From assembly GCA_016179685.1 (NCBI GenBank), contig JACPCR010000051.1, forward strand, positions 134,323 to 198,322: 64,000 nucleotides of DNA, read 5' to 3'. The DNA comes from Planctomycetota bacterium. Its GTDB lineage: Bacteria; Planctomycetota; PUPC01; JACPCR01. Below the pieces are notes generated by a model. That model saw nothing but the letters and a program-made list of their open reading frames with translations, was not told the origin of the DNA and did no database searches. This document shows positions 1 through 8,171 of this stretch, piece after piece; the first letter of the stretch is position 1, and every line of letters starts with the position of its first letter. The translations under genes were made by a program, and so were the position numbers.

Positions 1-428
1 ACGCCTCGATGACCGCTGCGGGCCTCAAGTGCCTCTTGCAGATCGGGGCGGGCCCCGAGGATACCCGGGTGAAAGGCGCTCTGGGCTGGCTGGCCCGACA
101 TTACACTCTCGAGACCAACGAAGGACTGGACACGCCCGGCAAGCCGGAGAAGGGTTATCAAGCGCTCTATTACTACTACTGGACGCTGGCCCGCGCCCTG
201 GCCCTCCTGGGCAGGCCGACACTCAAGCTGGCGGACGGGACGGAGATCGAGTGGGCAGGCGAGCTGGCCGGGAAGCTCAAGAGCCTCCAGCGGGGGGACG
301 GGAGCTGGAAAAACGAGCAGAGCCGGTGGGAAGAATCTGATCCCTATTTGGTCACGGGCTACTGCCTGGTCGCTCTCCACCACTGCGAACAGCAGCTTCG
401 GAGGCAAAGCGAGCCGAAAAAGGAATGA
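1..428 (+). CDS. Prenyltransferase/squalene-cyclase-like toroid protein, C-terminal part
   Basis: The frame is open to the left edge (in-frame codons from base 3), so only the C-terminal end is present. Phrases such as MTAAGLKCLLQIG, YYYYWTLARALALLG and LQRGDGSWKN are typical of the alpha/alpha-toroid repeats of squalene-hopene cyclase and prenyltransferase-type proteins, where QxxxGSW-like motifs recur. Proteins of this fold are common next to MoxR/DUF58 genes in Planctomycetota, and there they are usually not proven terpene cyclases. The catalytic region cannot be judged because it lies upstream. The stop TGA overlaps an ATG at 425 (ATGA), which suggests translational coupling with the next gene. 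Fold assignment is fairly secure; function is unknown. Confidence 0.7.
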   Translation, partial: ASMTAAGLKCLLQIGAGPEDTRVKGALGWLARHYTLETNEGLDTPGKPEKGYQALYYYYWTLARALALLGRPTLKLADGTEIEWAGELAGKLKSLQRGDGSWKNEQSRWEESDPYLVTGYCLVALHHCEQQLRRQSEPKKE

Positions 429-456
429 GTCCCGCAGAAGTTGGAAATCGCTGGAG

Positions 457-476
457 CGCCGGCGTTTCCGCCGGCG
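457..476. repeat. GC-rich hairpin upstream of HEAT gene
   Basis: The 8-bp arms CGCCGGCG at 457-464 and 469-476 flank a 4-nt loop (TTTC). The hairpin lies just after the stop of the toroid gene and before the most likely GTG start of the HEAT gene at 524. This is why the upstream ATG at 425 is treated as the less likely start. Confidence 0.5.
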
Positions 477-523
477 GCGGACCCGTCCTTCGTGCGATAG
501 CCGAAGTCTTTCCGGGGGGCGGG

Positions 524-1558
524 GTGGCCAGGCCACGAAGGGCTCTCGTTGGCCGCCAAGCGATTCTCTGTTGGGCCTTCTTGATGGCCTCCCTCCACGC
601 CACGTCGGTGGAAGAGTGGTCCGCTCGGCTTTCGGACGCTGACCCGGGACGCCGCGCGAAGGCGGAGGAGGCCTTGTTGGCGGGCGGGGAGGCAGCGTTG
701 CCGATCTGCGGCGCGTTGGCCCGGGACCCGGCTCTATCCGTGCGTCTGTCCGCCGCTCGGATCATGCGCAAGCTGGCGGAGCGGGCGAAGGTGACTTCTT
801 CAGATTGGCTCAGCGTGGAACAGGCGCTCCTTTCCGCCCCGGAGACCGAGGTCCGCGCCGCGGCCTGCGGCCTGGCCGCCTCGTCGAGCGCCGACCCGCT
901 GCCGCGGTTGTTCGAAGGCCTGGCGGATGCCGACCGCGCGGTCTCCATGGTGGCCCTCGTCGGCCTCGCCCGAAGCGGCCTGACCTTCGATCCCTCGCCC
1001 CTGATCGAGCGCCTCCCGGAGGCGCACGGGCGGGACCCCCTCTTTCCTCTACTGTGGGCAGCGTTGAAACAGGCCTCGCCGCCGGCCGATCCTCAGAATA
1101 TTGAAAAGTTCCTCGAGTCGCCCGAGCCTGTCGCAGCAGTGGGGGCCGCACGGGCCCTGGGCCAGTGGAGGGCCACCGGAAGCGCAGGGGCCCTCGCCGT
1201 CCAGGCCTTCTCGGAACGACTCGACTCGGTTCGCCACGAGGCCCTGGCAGCCCTCGCACGCCTCGGCGACGCCGGCCTGAATGAGGTCATCCAGCGCGCC
1301 AGGTCGCCGGAAGGCGCCGTCCGCGAGCAGGCCGCCCAGGCCCTGGGAGGCTTCCCCGACTCTGTCGGCCACCTCATGGCCTTGCTCGAGTCGGACCCTT
1401 ACCCGCGGGTGCGCCAGGCGGCGAGCCGAAGCCTGCAGCGCCTGGCGGGCCTCGAGCAGGATGCTCGGTATGATTTTCTTTATGACGGGCCCGCGGCCGA
1501 ACAAACGGCCGTGGTCGAGCGCTGGAAAAGCTTCTGGAAGGAACGTACACCCCGCTGA
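524..1558 (+). CDS. Secreted HEAT-repeat protein
   Basis: This is an all-helical protein made of HEAT-like units about 30-35 residues long (for example VRLSAARIMRKLAE, VRHEALAALARLGD, VRQAASRSLQRLAG), a scaffold for protein binding. The ORF opens at ATG 425 (377 residues, overlapping the previous stop). GTG 524 is preferred because it gives a normal signal-peptide-like N-terminus (basic ARPRR, hydrophobic AILCWAFLMASLHA). The 33 residues before it come from a GC-rich hairpin segment. It is followed after 3 nt by the DUF4175-like gene, so it is co-transcribed with the MoxR operon. No catalytic motif is visible. The start choice is uncertain. Confidence 0.7.
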   Translation: MARPRRALVGRQAILCWAFLMASLHATSVEEWSARLSDADPGRRAKAEEALLAGGEAALPICGALARDPALSVRLSAARIMRKLAERAKVTSSDWLSVEQALLSAPETEVRAAACGLAASSSADPLPRLFEGLADADRAVSMVALVGLARSGLTFDPSPLIERLPEAHGRDPLFPLLWAALKQASPPADPQNIEKFLESPEPVAAVGAARALGQWRATGSAGALAVQAFSERLDSVRHEALAALARLGDAGLNEVIQRARSPEGAVREQAAQALGGFPDSVGHLMALLESDPYPRVRQAASRSLQRLAGLEQDARYDFLYDGPAAEQTAVVERWKSFWKERTPR

Positions 1559-1561
1559 ACC

Positions 1562-3094
1562 ATGCGCACCCGAAGACTCGGACCCAACGCTGACGATGCC
1601 GGGGAAGCACTGCGGAAAGGCCCGCAGGAGTCCCCTTCGACGCCTTTCACGCCGTCCGCCTCGAAGGACTCCCCCGATCGATCGGCGGATTCCATTCTGC
1701 GAAGCCTGGGCGACATGGCGCAACAGGGCCGCTCGGCCAGAGCCTTCACCCGGGCGTTTCCTGCGCTGGTCATCCTCTGCCTCGCGGGCGCCGCCATCGG
1801 CACGGTCCTGCACGGCCATCCCGCCTTGCCCCTGGTCTCCGGCCTGGTGATGGCCCTGGCCCTGCTCCTTCTGTTCCTGGCCTGGCAACTCGAGCCGTTG
1901 GACCTGGCCGGCGTGGCGGCCCGGGCGGACCACGCGCTGGAGCTTCCGGATACTTTATCGGCCTATCTGGAATACCGGCTCGGTGGACAGCCTCTGGGCC
2001 CGTTCGAGCAGGCCCATCTCGATGCCGTGCAACGCCAGTTCCCGGCCGGTGTGGCGTGGCGGCCGGAGGGCCTCTCACCCGGACGTCTTCTCCTGTTGCT
2101 GGCCGCTCTCCTGCTTTGGGTGGGTGCGGCCTGCTGGCCCGGCTTCGGATTCCGCCTCGGAGGCCACGGGTACGGCGGCGAGTGGCCCGAGGCATCCCGG
2201 CAGACCCTACGCCGTGCGGCCGATGCCCTGCGACAGGAAGGCCAGGCCGATCTCGCTGCCACGCTCGAGCGCGTCGCTGCTGCTGAGATGCCGGCCCCAA
2301 GAATCGAGAAGGAACGCTGGCTGCGCCGACTCCGGGAGATGGACCGCGAGTTGCAGTCCGCGGAAGGCCGGATGGCGGGCGAGTTCCTGGCGGACCTGCT
2401 GAACCGATCGGCCCGGTCAGGCGGTTCGGAGGATGCGCTCACGCGGGCGCTCAGGGCCGCGGAATGGAAGGCGGCGGCTGATGCCGCCCGCGGTCTTGAT
2501 GATTCCGGCGTGGGGCCGGCAGACGGTGACGCCGCGGTCCAGCAGCGAATCCTCGACGCCCTGGGCCGGGGCGAAGCTCAGGTGAGGCCGGGCCGGAGGC
2601 CCGGCGAATTCCCGCGTCCGCCAGCTTCGGATGACCTCCATCGCCGCCTGCTTTCCCTGGCCGAAAGCCTCATGGAATCGGACCAACGGAGGCAGCAGGC
2701 GGCTCTGGCATCGGCCCGTGAGGCCCTGGCGTCCCTGGCTCGGACCCTCGAGGCCGGCGCACCGGGCCAAGGCCCGCTGTCTGGCGGGGACGCGGCCTCG
2801 GGCGCGACGCCGCCGGCCCTCGGCGGCTCGGCGGCCCAGGGCGGCCCGGCAGGCCGGAAAGAATCGGTCACGCCGCATCTCGCGTCGGGGCCCGGCGAGG
2901 CCCGCGCCCTTGCCCAGGATGTGCAGGACACCGGCATGGCCGTGGTCGCGGCGCGCCACGTGGAATTTCCCGAGACTCAGGCCCCTTCCCAGCCCGTGCC
3001 GAGGGTCCCCTTGCCGCCGGACGGAAGCGGCACCGTCCGCCGCTATTTCGAATTCCTTGAAAAAAAAATGGAGGCCATGAATGAGAAGGACTGA
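1562..3094 (+). CDS. DUF4175-like membrane protein
   Basis: A 510-residue protein with three predicted membrane segments near residues 68-84, 86-108 and 176-196, then a long helical, charged domain. The phrase AARADHALELPDTLSAYLEY after the second segment resembles DUF4175-type proteins, which are often found beside MoxR and von Willebrand/DUF58 genes. The middle part is rich in Ala, Arg and Glu and probably forms long helices; around residues 395-440 it is low in complexity (Gly/Ala/Pro). It starts 3 nt after the HEAT gene and its end overlaps the ATG at 3081. A membrane scaffold role in the MoxR-associated complex is an inference; no enzymatic motif is seen. Confidence 0.65.
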   Translation: MRTRRLGPNADDAGEALRKGPQESPSTPFTPSASKDSPDRSADSILRSLGDMAQQGRSARAFTRAFPALVILCLAGAAIGTVLHGHPALPLVSGLVMALALLLLFLAWQLEPLDLAGVAARADHALELPDTLSAYLEYRLGGQPLGPFEQAHLDAVQRQFPAGVAWRPEGLSPGRLLLLLAALLLWVGAACWPGFGFRLGGHGYGGEWPEASRQTLRRAADALRQEGQADLAATLERVAAAEMPAPRIEKERWLRRLREMDRELQSAEGRMAGEFLADLLNRSARSGGSEDALTRALRAAEWKAAADAARGLDDSGVGPADGDAAVQQRILDALGRGEAQVRPGRRPGEFPRPPASDDLHRRLLSLAESLMESDQRRQQAALASAREALASLARTLEAGAPGQGPLSGGDAASGATPPALGGSAAQGGPAGRKESVTPHLASGPGEARALAQDVQDTGMAVVAARHVEFPETQAPSQPVPRVPLPPDGSGTVRRYFEFLEKKMEAMNEKD

Positions 3095-3152
3095 CGGGCC
3101 GTTCCCTGCTGCGCAAGAGGCGGCAAGGCTCCTGCCTCGCTCGGGCCCAACC

Positions 3153-3172
3153 CATCGGGGCCTGCCCCGATG
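3153..3172. repeat. Hairpin within a GGGGCCTG direct-repeat patch
   Basis: CATCGGGG at 3153-3160 and CCCCGATG at 3165-3172 form a perfect stem with loop CCTG. It lies in a patch (about 3153-3200) in which GGGGCCTG occurs three times. It sits directly upstream of the preferred start (3216) of the next gene, so the N-terminal extension read through it is probably not protein. Confidence 0.45.
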
Positions 3173-3215
3173 GGGCCTGACCCGCCGGGGCCTGACTCCG
3201 TGGGACGCCGCCGGG

Positions 3216-4034
3216 ATGAATGATTGGCTCGCCGTGGTCCTGCTCCTGAGTCTTGGCTCGGCCGGGCGCGCTGAGACGCGTAGCCTCGAAATCCTCGGAG
3301 AAGCTCAAATCACTGATTACTCCGTTCAATACCACCTCCGCTTCGAAAAAACGCTCCCGGTCGAAATCGGGGCCGTGGACGTTGCGGACAAGTTCCCTTT
3401 CGCCTGGTGCAAGAAGGCGGGCAAGACCCTCCAGCTCGATGAAAAAGGGCTCGAGGCGCGGGCGGAAGAGGTCTTCCAGCGTTACAAGAAAGTCATGGGC
3501 GACTCGGCCACGATGGAAAAGCTCATGAACAGCGGACTCCGGGACGACGCCCTCCTCGAGGTGCGCAGCGTCATGGACGTGCTGGAACGGGGAGGAGAGA
3601 TGGATGACGATCAGCTTCTCGAGGCGGTGAAGGCGGAATACCGGACCGCCGCCGGAATCTTCCTGGCCAAGATGGAGGGGCAGAAATCCATCGCCAATCC
3701 CTATAAGATGCCCGCGTCTTATTACGACCGCGTACAGCCCTGGATCGCCGCCCTGATGTACGGCAACCGATATATGGCTCTCGCGGAGCTTTATCGGAGC
3801 GCCCGCGTCTTCGAGGGCAACAGGGACCGCTACCTGTCCATCTACCTCAACGAGACGATCATCCGCCGGACAGCTCGCATCAATACCCGCCTTCAGGATA
3901 TGTCCGTGAACCTGGCCGACCTCGATCGGCAGGAGCTGGGTGACATCATTTCCGTTTCGGTCGCCACGATGGTGGGCAAGCAGATGTACCGCCTGAACGA
4001 CGACGAGAAGGTTCTGGAAAAGAAGAAGCTATGA
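3216..4034 (+). CDS. Secreted protein of the MoxR operon, unknown function
   Basis: About 272 residues. The frame is open from ATG 3081, which overlaps the previous stop, but the start at ATG 3216 gives a clean signal peptide (MNDWLAVVLLLSLGSAGRAE). The mature part is predicted mixed alpha/beta and then mostly helical, with conserved-looking stretches such as YYDRVQPWIAALMYGNRYMA and many charged residues; no family was recognised. It overlaps MoxR by the 4-nt ATGA, so the two are translationally coupled. Its place between a membrane protein and MoxR suggests a periplasmic client or partner of that complex, which is inference only. Confidence 0.65.
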   Translation: MNDWLAVVLLLSLGSAGRAETRSLEILGEAQITDYSVQYHLRFEKTLPVEIGAVDVADKFPFAWCKKAGKTLQLDEKGLEARAEEVFQRYKKVMGDSATMEKLMNSGLRDDALLEVRSVMDVLERGGEMDDDQLLEAVKAEYRTAAGIFLAKMEGQKSIANPYKMPASYYDRVQPWIAALMYGNRYMALAELYRSARVFEGNRDRYLSIYLNETIIRRTARINTRLQDMSVNLADLDRQELGDIISVSVATMVGKQMYRLNDDEKVLEKKKL

Positions 4035-5029
4035 ATCCCCGTTCCGTCGAGGAGCAGGCCGCTGAAATTCGAGACAGCCTCCAGCGGGTGCGCGGTGAGA
4101 TGGCCCGCGTCATTGTCGGCATGGAAGAAGTGATCGACCAGCTCCTCGTGGCGCTCCTGGCCGGGGGGCACGTCTTGCTCGAAGGGGTGCCAGGACTCGG
4201 CAAGACGCTGCTGGCCAGGACACTGAGCCGGGTGCTCGGCCTGGAGACCCAGCGCATCCAGTTCACGCCGGACCTGATGCCGGCGGACATCCTGGGCGGG
4301 CACGTGCTGGTGGAGGACGGCAGGCCGCGCGTGGAATTCGTCAAGGGACCCGTGTTCACACAGGTCCTCCTGGCAGACGAGATCAACCGGTGCACGCCGA
4401 AGACCCAGGCCGCGCTCCTCGAGGCCATGCAGGAGCACGCGGTGACCATCGGGGGCAAGCGCATGGCCCTGCACGAGCCGTTCTTCACCCTGGCGACCCA
4501 GAATCCTATCGAGATGGAGGGTACCTACCCGTTACCGGAAGCCCAGTTGGACCGGTTTTTCTTCAAGGTCCTGGTGGCCCGGCCGGACCTGCCCCGGTTG
4601 AGGGAGATCGGCCGCCGGACCACTGGGCCGGCGGCCGAGGAAGCCCGGACGGTGCTCGGCGGCGAGCCCGTGCTCGCGATGCAACGATTCGTGCGGGAGG
4701 TGCCGGTGCCCCAGGTCGTCGAAGACTACGCCGCACGCCTGATCCTGGCCTCCTCGCCGGATGAACCCTCTGCTCCGGAAAAGGTACGGGAATTCGTCCG
4801 GTACGGTGCCAGTCCCAGGGGTATGCAGGCGCTCATGCTCGGCAGCCGTATCGCCGCCCTCTTGGCCGGCCGGTTCAGCGCCTCCACCCAAGACGTCCGG
4901 CAAGTCGCCCTCCCCGCTCTCCGACACCGGCTGATCCTCAACTTCGAGGCGGATGCCGAAAACGTGAAGCCCGACGACCTCCTTCGAGGCCTCCTCGAAA
5001 CGGTCCCCGCGCCGGGCCAGGCCCGCTGA
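4031..5029 (+). CDS. MoxR-family AAA+ ATPase
   Basis: A 332-residue cytoplasmic AAA+ chaperone-like ATPase of the MoxR family. Walker A is GVPGLGKT at about residues 52-59 and Walker B VLLADEINR at about 112-120. The family signature TQNPIEMEGTYPLPEAQLDR follows, and a C-terminal lid domain (YGASPRGMQALML) completes it. Length is normal. MoxR ATPases act with DUF58/von Willebrand proteins to mature or regulate metal-dependent or envelope proteins. Here the DUF58 partner lies three genes downstream rather than next to it. The start is the ATG of ATGA, overlapping the previous stop. Identification is secure; the substrate is unknown. Confidence 0.95.
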   Translation: MNPRSVEEQAAEIRDSLQRVRGEMARVIVGMEEVIDQLLVALLAGGHVLLEGVPGLGKTLLARTLSRVLGLETQRIQFTPDLMPADILGGHVLVEDGRPRVEFVKGPVFTQVLLADEINRCTPKTQAALLEAMQEHAVTIGGKRMALHEPFFTLATQNPIEMEGTYPLPEAQLDRFFFKVLVARPDLPRLREIGRRTTGPAAEEARTVLGGEPVLAMQRFVREVPVPQVVEDYAARLILASSPDEPSAPEKVREFVRYGASPRGMQALMLGSRIAALLAGRFSASTQDVRQVALPALRHRLILNFEADAENVKPDDLLRGLLETVPAPGQAR

Positions 5030-5043
5030 GATTCCGACCGCGC

Positions 5044-7488
5044 ATGCGCCATGACGTTGAGATTCCGTATTCCATTTCCAAGCCTCCCGACTTGAAGCTT
5101 ACTCTACTGGCGCTCACTGTCCTTCTGGCGCTCGCACTCGCTCCTGCCGGGAGTCCGGCCCCGCCCCCAGACCTCGATGAGGAAGCGGTCCAGCGATGCC
5201 TCGCGGCCCTGCGGGCCGACCCGTTCCTCGATGGGCCGTTCAACCGGCTGGTGGACCTTTATCGCCGTGCGGGCCGCCTCGATGACATGGAAGCGGACCT
5301 GAGCGTTCGAGTGGGAGATCGGACCTGGGGACAGGCCGGGCCTCCCTTGATCGCCCGCGTCCAACTCCGGGCCGGCCGGCCGGAGGCCGCCCGACAGACC
5401 GTGCTGGACGCCTTGTCGGTCTGGCCGGAGTCCCCCGACTTGTGGGAATGGCGGTCCAGGATCGACGAAGGCCAGGGGCGTCCATCCGATGCCCTCGAGG
5501 CCGCCGAGTCCGCCTTACGAGTCGCTGGGGCCGGTTCGAGACGGCTTCGCCTGGTCGAGCGCCAGGCGAGTCTCTTCTTCAAGCTGAATCAGCCGAAAAA
5601 GGCCGCTGAAGCCCTGATCGGGGAACTGCGCCAGTCGCCCGCCGACTCCATTCTTTTCAAACGAGTGATACGCCCTCTGCAGGAACACCTCTGCTGGGAT
5701 GAAGCCTTGGCCGCCGTGGAGACTCATCGGAACGCTCTACCCGAAGGAAGCCCGGACACCGTCCAGGCCCGGCTCGTCCAAGCCGAAATCCTCTGGGAAT
5801 CCGGCCGATATGCGGATTCCCTCGAGGCCGTTCAGTCCCTGATGTCCTCTCTGCCGCCGGACCGGGCAGAGTGGACGCAAGCCCTGGAATCCTTGCTCGG
5901 ATTCAAGAGTCGGCTTGAGTTTGTCCCGGCCATCAACGAATTTCTGAGAAATGCGGTTCGTTCTTCGCCGGACCCGAAATGGAGGATTGCGCTGGCCCGT
6001 TTCGGCATTTTGACCGGTGAGGAGCGGGCGGCCCGGGCGGCCCTATCTCCCTGGGAGCGGGGCCCGGTGGAGGCATGGGGTGAAGGTGGCGAGGGGCAGG
6101 CCGTGCAAGCCCGCGCGGAGTGTGCGGCCGAGGTGGCCCGGCTCTGGGCGCGGCTCGGCGAGGGGGCCGAGGCGATCCGATGGCTCGAATACGCTTCGGA
6201 ACTTCAGCCGCGCCGGACGGATCTCCTCCTCGAGCTCGCGGGTCTGTGCGGCCACGCCGGAGATGTCGAACGGCAGCGGGCGATCGCCCGGAATGTCCTC
6301 CAGGTCGCTCCAGAGTCCCACGATGCCGTGCGCGCGCGTCGCAACCTGTATTCGAGCTTCCTCGGCGAAGGCGTGGAGCTTTTCCGCACCCGTCGGCCGC
6401 AGGATGCAACCGCGCCCTTGCGGCAGGCGGGCGACTTCGCCGAGAACGATTGGGAGGAGGCAGAGGCGGCCTTATGGCTCGCGCTCGCCCTCGAACAGGC
6501 CGGGATGCATGGGTCCGGATCGGCCTGGCCTGACCCGGCCGAAATTCCCGCGCGCGCGCGGCTGCGGCCGATGCCGGGCCTGGAGATCGCCGCCCGGCAA
6601 GCCCGCCGCTTCGCCCGGCCGCCAAAGCTCGATCCGGCCAGCGTGCAGGAGCAACCGTCCCATGACTCCCGGCTCGTTTGGACGTTCGAGCCGGTGAATC
6701 CGGAAAACCCGGTCGTCGCCGCCTTGGCCCTCGGCGATTTCGCCGTGGGTCAACTGGCCTCCGGGTCGCTCGTGGGCATCGAACTCTCCACGGGCCTGCC
6801 GCGCTGGACGAGCCCGTCGCCGCGGGGCGTGCCGCTGGCGGGCCGACTCCGGGGCGCAGAGGGGTGCGTGCTGGAGGCCGATGGGCCTGCGCTCAGGGCG
6901 CGGATGGCTTCGGACGGCATCGTGTCTTGGGAACGGCCTTTGAAGGGCCTGCCCCTCTCTTTCGACGCCGCTGAAGACGTGGCCGCGGCCCTCACCGAGG
7001 AGGGGTGGATCGAGGTCTTCGGACTCGGCAACGGAAAAAGCCTCTGGCAGCACCCCATCAAGTTGTTCCTGGAGGACCACCAGGACATGACGCCGGAATT
7101 GCACGTGCGCCGAAACCAGGTCACGGTAGCCTCCGGCCCCATCCTGTCGGCCTTCGATGCGGCCTCCGGAGAGTTCCTCTGGCAATGGATTCCTGATGTC
7201 GCCGGGTCGTGGAATGACTCCTTTCACAGCTTCCACTGGACGAAACACGGGATCGAGGCGCAACGGCACTCCGGGGACCGATGGGTTTTCTGGAACGACC
7301 ATCCTCTGGCGTTTGTCGAGATTCCCGCGCTGAAGTCCTCCGAGACGAGGACAGCGGCCGGGGACGGGCCTTCTACCGAGTTGGCCGAAGAGGCCGAAGG
7401 GTGGCCGGCCGGGCCGCACCCCTGGCGCGTGAAGGTGAGCCGCGAGGGTTCGCTTCACGCGTATCAAGATGCCGGAAGCATGCCGTAG
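5044..7488 (+). CDS. Exported TPR plus PQQ-like beta-propeller protein
   Basis: An 814-residue protein. After a signal-anchor-like segment (KLTLLALTVLLALALA, residues about 18-33) come TPR-like helical pairs to about residue 500. The C-terminal third has beta-propeller blades typical of PQQ-like domains (GSLVGIELSTGLPRWTSPSP, DGIVSWERPLKGLPL, NGKSLWQHP, ASGEFLWQW). It starts 14 nt after MoxR and separates it from DUF58, which is unusual. The stop codon touches hairpin 7488-7531. A binding or scaffolding role in the envelope is likely; no quinoprotein active-site residues were identified. TTG 5092 is a possible alternative start that would shorten the N-terminus to a plain signal peptide. Confidence 0.75.
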   Translation: MRHDVEIPYSISKPPDLKLTLLALTVLLALALAPAGSPAPPPDLDEEAVQRCLAALRADPFLDGPFNRLVDLYRRAGRLDDMEADLSVRVGDRTWGQAGPPLIARVQLRAGRPEAARQTVLDALSVWPESPDLWEWRSRIDEGQGRPSDALEAAESALRVAGAGSRRLRLVERQASLFFKLNQPKKAAEALIGELRQSPADSILFKRVIRPLQEHLCWDEALAAVETHRNALPEGSPDTVQARLVQAEILWESGRYADSLEAVQSLMSSLPPDRAEWTQALESLLGFKSRLEFVPAINEFLRNAVRSSPDPKWRIALARFGILTGEERAARAALSPWERGPVEAWGEGGEGQAVQARAECAAEVARLWARLGEGAEAIRWLEYASELQPRRTDLLLELAGLCGHAGDVERQRAIARNVLQVAPESHDAVRARRNLYSSFLGEGVELFRTRRPQDATAPLRQAGDFAENDWEEAEAALWLALALEQAGMHGSGSAWPDPAEIPARARLRPMPGLEIAARQARRFARPPKLDPASVQEQPSHDSRLVWTFEPVNPENPVVAALALGDFAVGQLASGSLVGIELSTGLPRWTSPSPRGVPLAGRLRGAEGCVLEADGPALRARMASDGIVSWERPLKGLPLSFDAAEDVAAALTEEGWIEVFGLGNGKSLWQHPIKLFLEDHQDMTPELHVRRNQVTVASGPILSAFDAASGEFLWQWIPDVAGSWNDSFHSFHWTKHGIEAQRHSGDRWVFWNDHPLAFVEIPALKSSETRTAAGDGPSTELAEEAEGWPAGPHPWRVKVSREGSLHAYQDAGSMP

Positions 7489-7531
7489 TAGACGAGTTTG
7501 CAAGTGCGGATGCAGTTGCAAACTCGTCTAC
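7488..7531 (+). repeat. Gene-end hairpin, copy A
   Basis: The 16-bp outer arms (GTAGACGAGTTTGCAA at 7488-7503 and its exact complement at 7516-7531) enclose AGTGC-like apex pairs and the tetraloop GGAT. The left arm begins on the last base of the upstream stop TAG. It abuts copy B. The stem lacks a following T-run, so it is not a classic intrinsic terminator. Confidence 0.8.
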
Positions 7532-7581
7532 TCGTATCCCTATTCAGAAGTGCGGGTGCACTTCTGAATAGGGATACGAGT
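7530..7581 (+). repeat. Gene-end hairpin, copy B (24-bp perfect stem)
   Basis: Left arm 7530-7553 begins ACTCGTATCCC and ends CAGAAGTGC. The exact reverse complement occupies 7558-7581, with tetraloop GGGT. All 24 pairs are Watson-Crick. The apex is AAGTGCGGGTGCACTT, the common core of the family. It overlaps copy A by 2 nt, so two hairpins stand back to back. Confidence 0.85.
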
Positions 7582-7601
7582 TCCTGTAGCGGAAGAAGTA
7601 G

Positions 7602-8108
7602 ATGAAGACCTACAGGCCTTCCATGTTCGCACGAGGGTTTTTCCTGGCCATCCGAGGCGGAAATGCCTGGACACATCTTTTGCCCGGCATCTTGACGCCA
7701 CTCTGCCTCGCCGCGGGCTGCCAAACCGCGGCCGGGCCATTCCTCGGCGTCCCTGAAGATCAGGATGTCCGGATCGAAGACCGGCAGTCCGCCCTCTTCG
7801 GCACGGTCACCCTGACCCGGGTTCAGCTCCGGGACTACCAGACCTATCTTGCCCTCAAGCGTGACGAGCTGATCAGCGAGGAGGAGACCAGGGACGGTTA
7901 CGTCTATTACGCCGTGGACGAGATTCGACACCTCCCGACAGGTTCCCTGAAGAGCGGTTCGCCCGGCGGGGCCTTCGTGACCGTTCGGGAAAGATACCGC
8001 GCCAGGATACCCGATGGAGACGGCAGCGCTCCCACCGGCGGTGCTGGCGCATCACCGGCCGAGGGTCAGGGGATCACGGGCCGGGGACTCGATAGCAACG
8101 ACGAGTAG
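7602..8108 (+). CDS. Small outer-membrane-type lipoprotein, unknown family
   Basis: 168 residues with a lipoprotein signal: hydrophobic ILTPLCLAAGC ending in a lipobox with Cys40 as the acylation site. An alternative ATG at 7623 would place that Cys at 33. The mature part (FGTVTLTRVQLRDYQTYLAL, GYVYYAVDEIRHL) is short and predicted beta-rich, with a Gly/Ser/Asp-rich tail; no family was recognised. It lies between the propeller gene and DUF58 and is flanked on both sides by family hairpins. Its TAG stop sits inside the left arm of hairpin 8103-8150. A lipoprotein component of the MoxR/DUF58 system is plausible. Confidence 0.65.
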   Translation: MKTYRPSMFARGFFLAIRGGNAWTHLLPGILTPLCLAAGCQTAAGPFLGVPEDQDVRIEDRQSALFGTVTLTRVQLRDYQTYLALKRDELISEEETRDGYVYYAVDEIRHLPTGSLKSGSPGGAFVTVRERYRARIPDGDGSAPTGGAGASPAEGQGITGRGLDSNDE

Positions 8109-8150
8109 ACGAGCTTGTCAATGCGGGTGCACTGACGAGCTCATCGACTC
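8103..8150 (+). repeat. Gene-end hairpin, copy C (diverged)
   Basis: Arms 8103-8124 (GAGTAGACGAGCTTG...) and 8129-8150 pair over 22 positions with three mismatches and one G-T pair. The loop is GGGT, as in copies B and D. The stop TAG of the lipoprotein gene is part of the left arm. The preserved loop and apex with decayed stem mark it as an older copy of the family. Confidence 0.65.
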
Positions 8151-8171
8151 TGGCAGCGCGAGTAGAAGGTC

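Noticed and set aside
3081..3215. N-terminal extension of the secreted protein before MoxR
   Set aside because: The stretch is a GGGGCCTG repeat and hairpin patch, and a normal signal peptide begins at 3216.
7488..7581. Two adjacent palindromes considered as a CRISPR fragment
   Set aside because: The stems differ in sequence, there are no equal-length spacers and no cas genes.
7530..7581. Family hairpins as ordinary Rho-independent terminators
   Set aside because: No T-run follows the stems, copies lie inside an apparent operon, and the apex is conserved instead of the stem.
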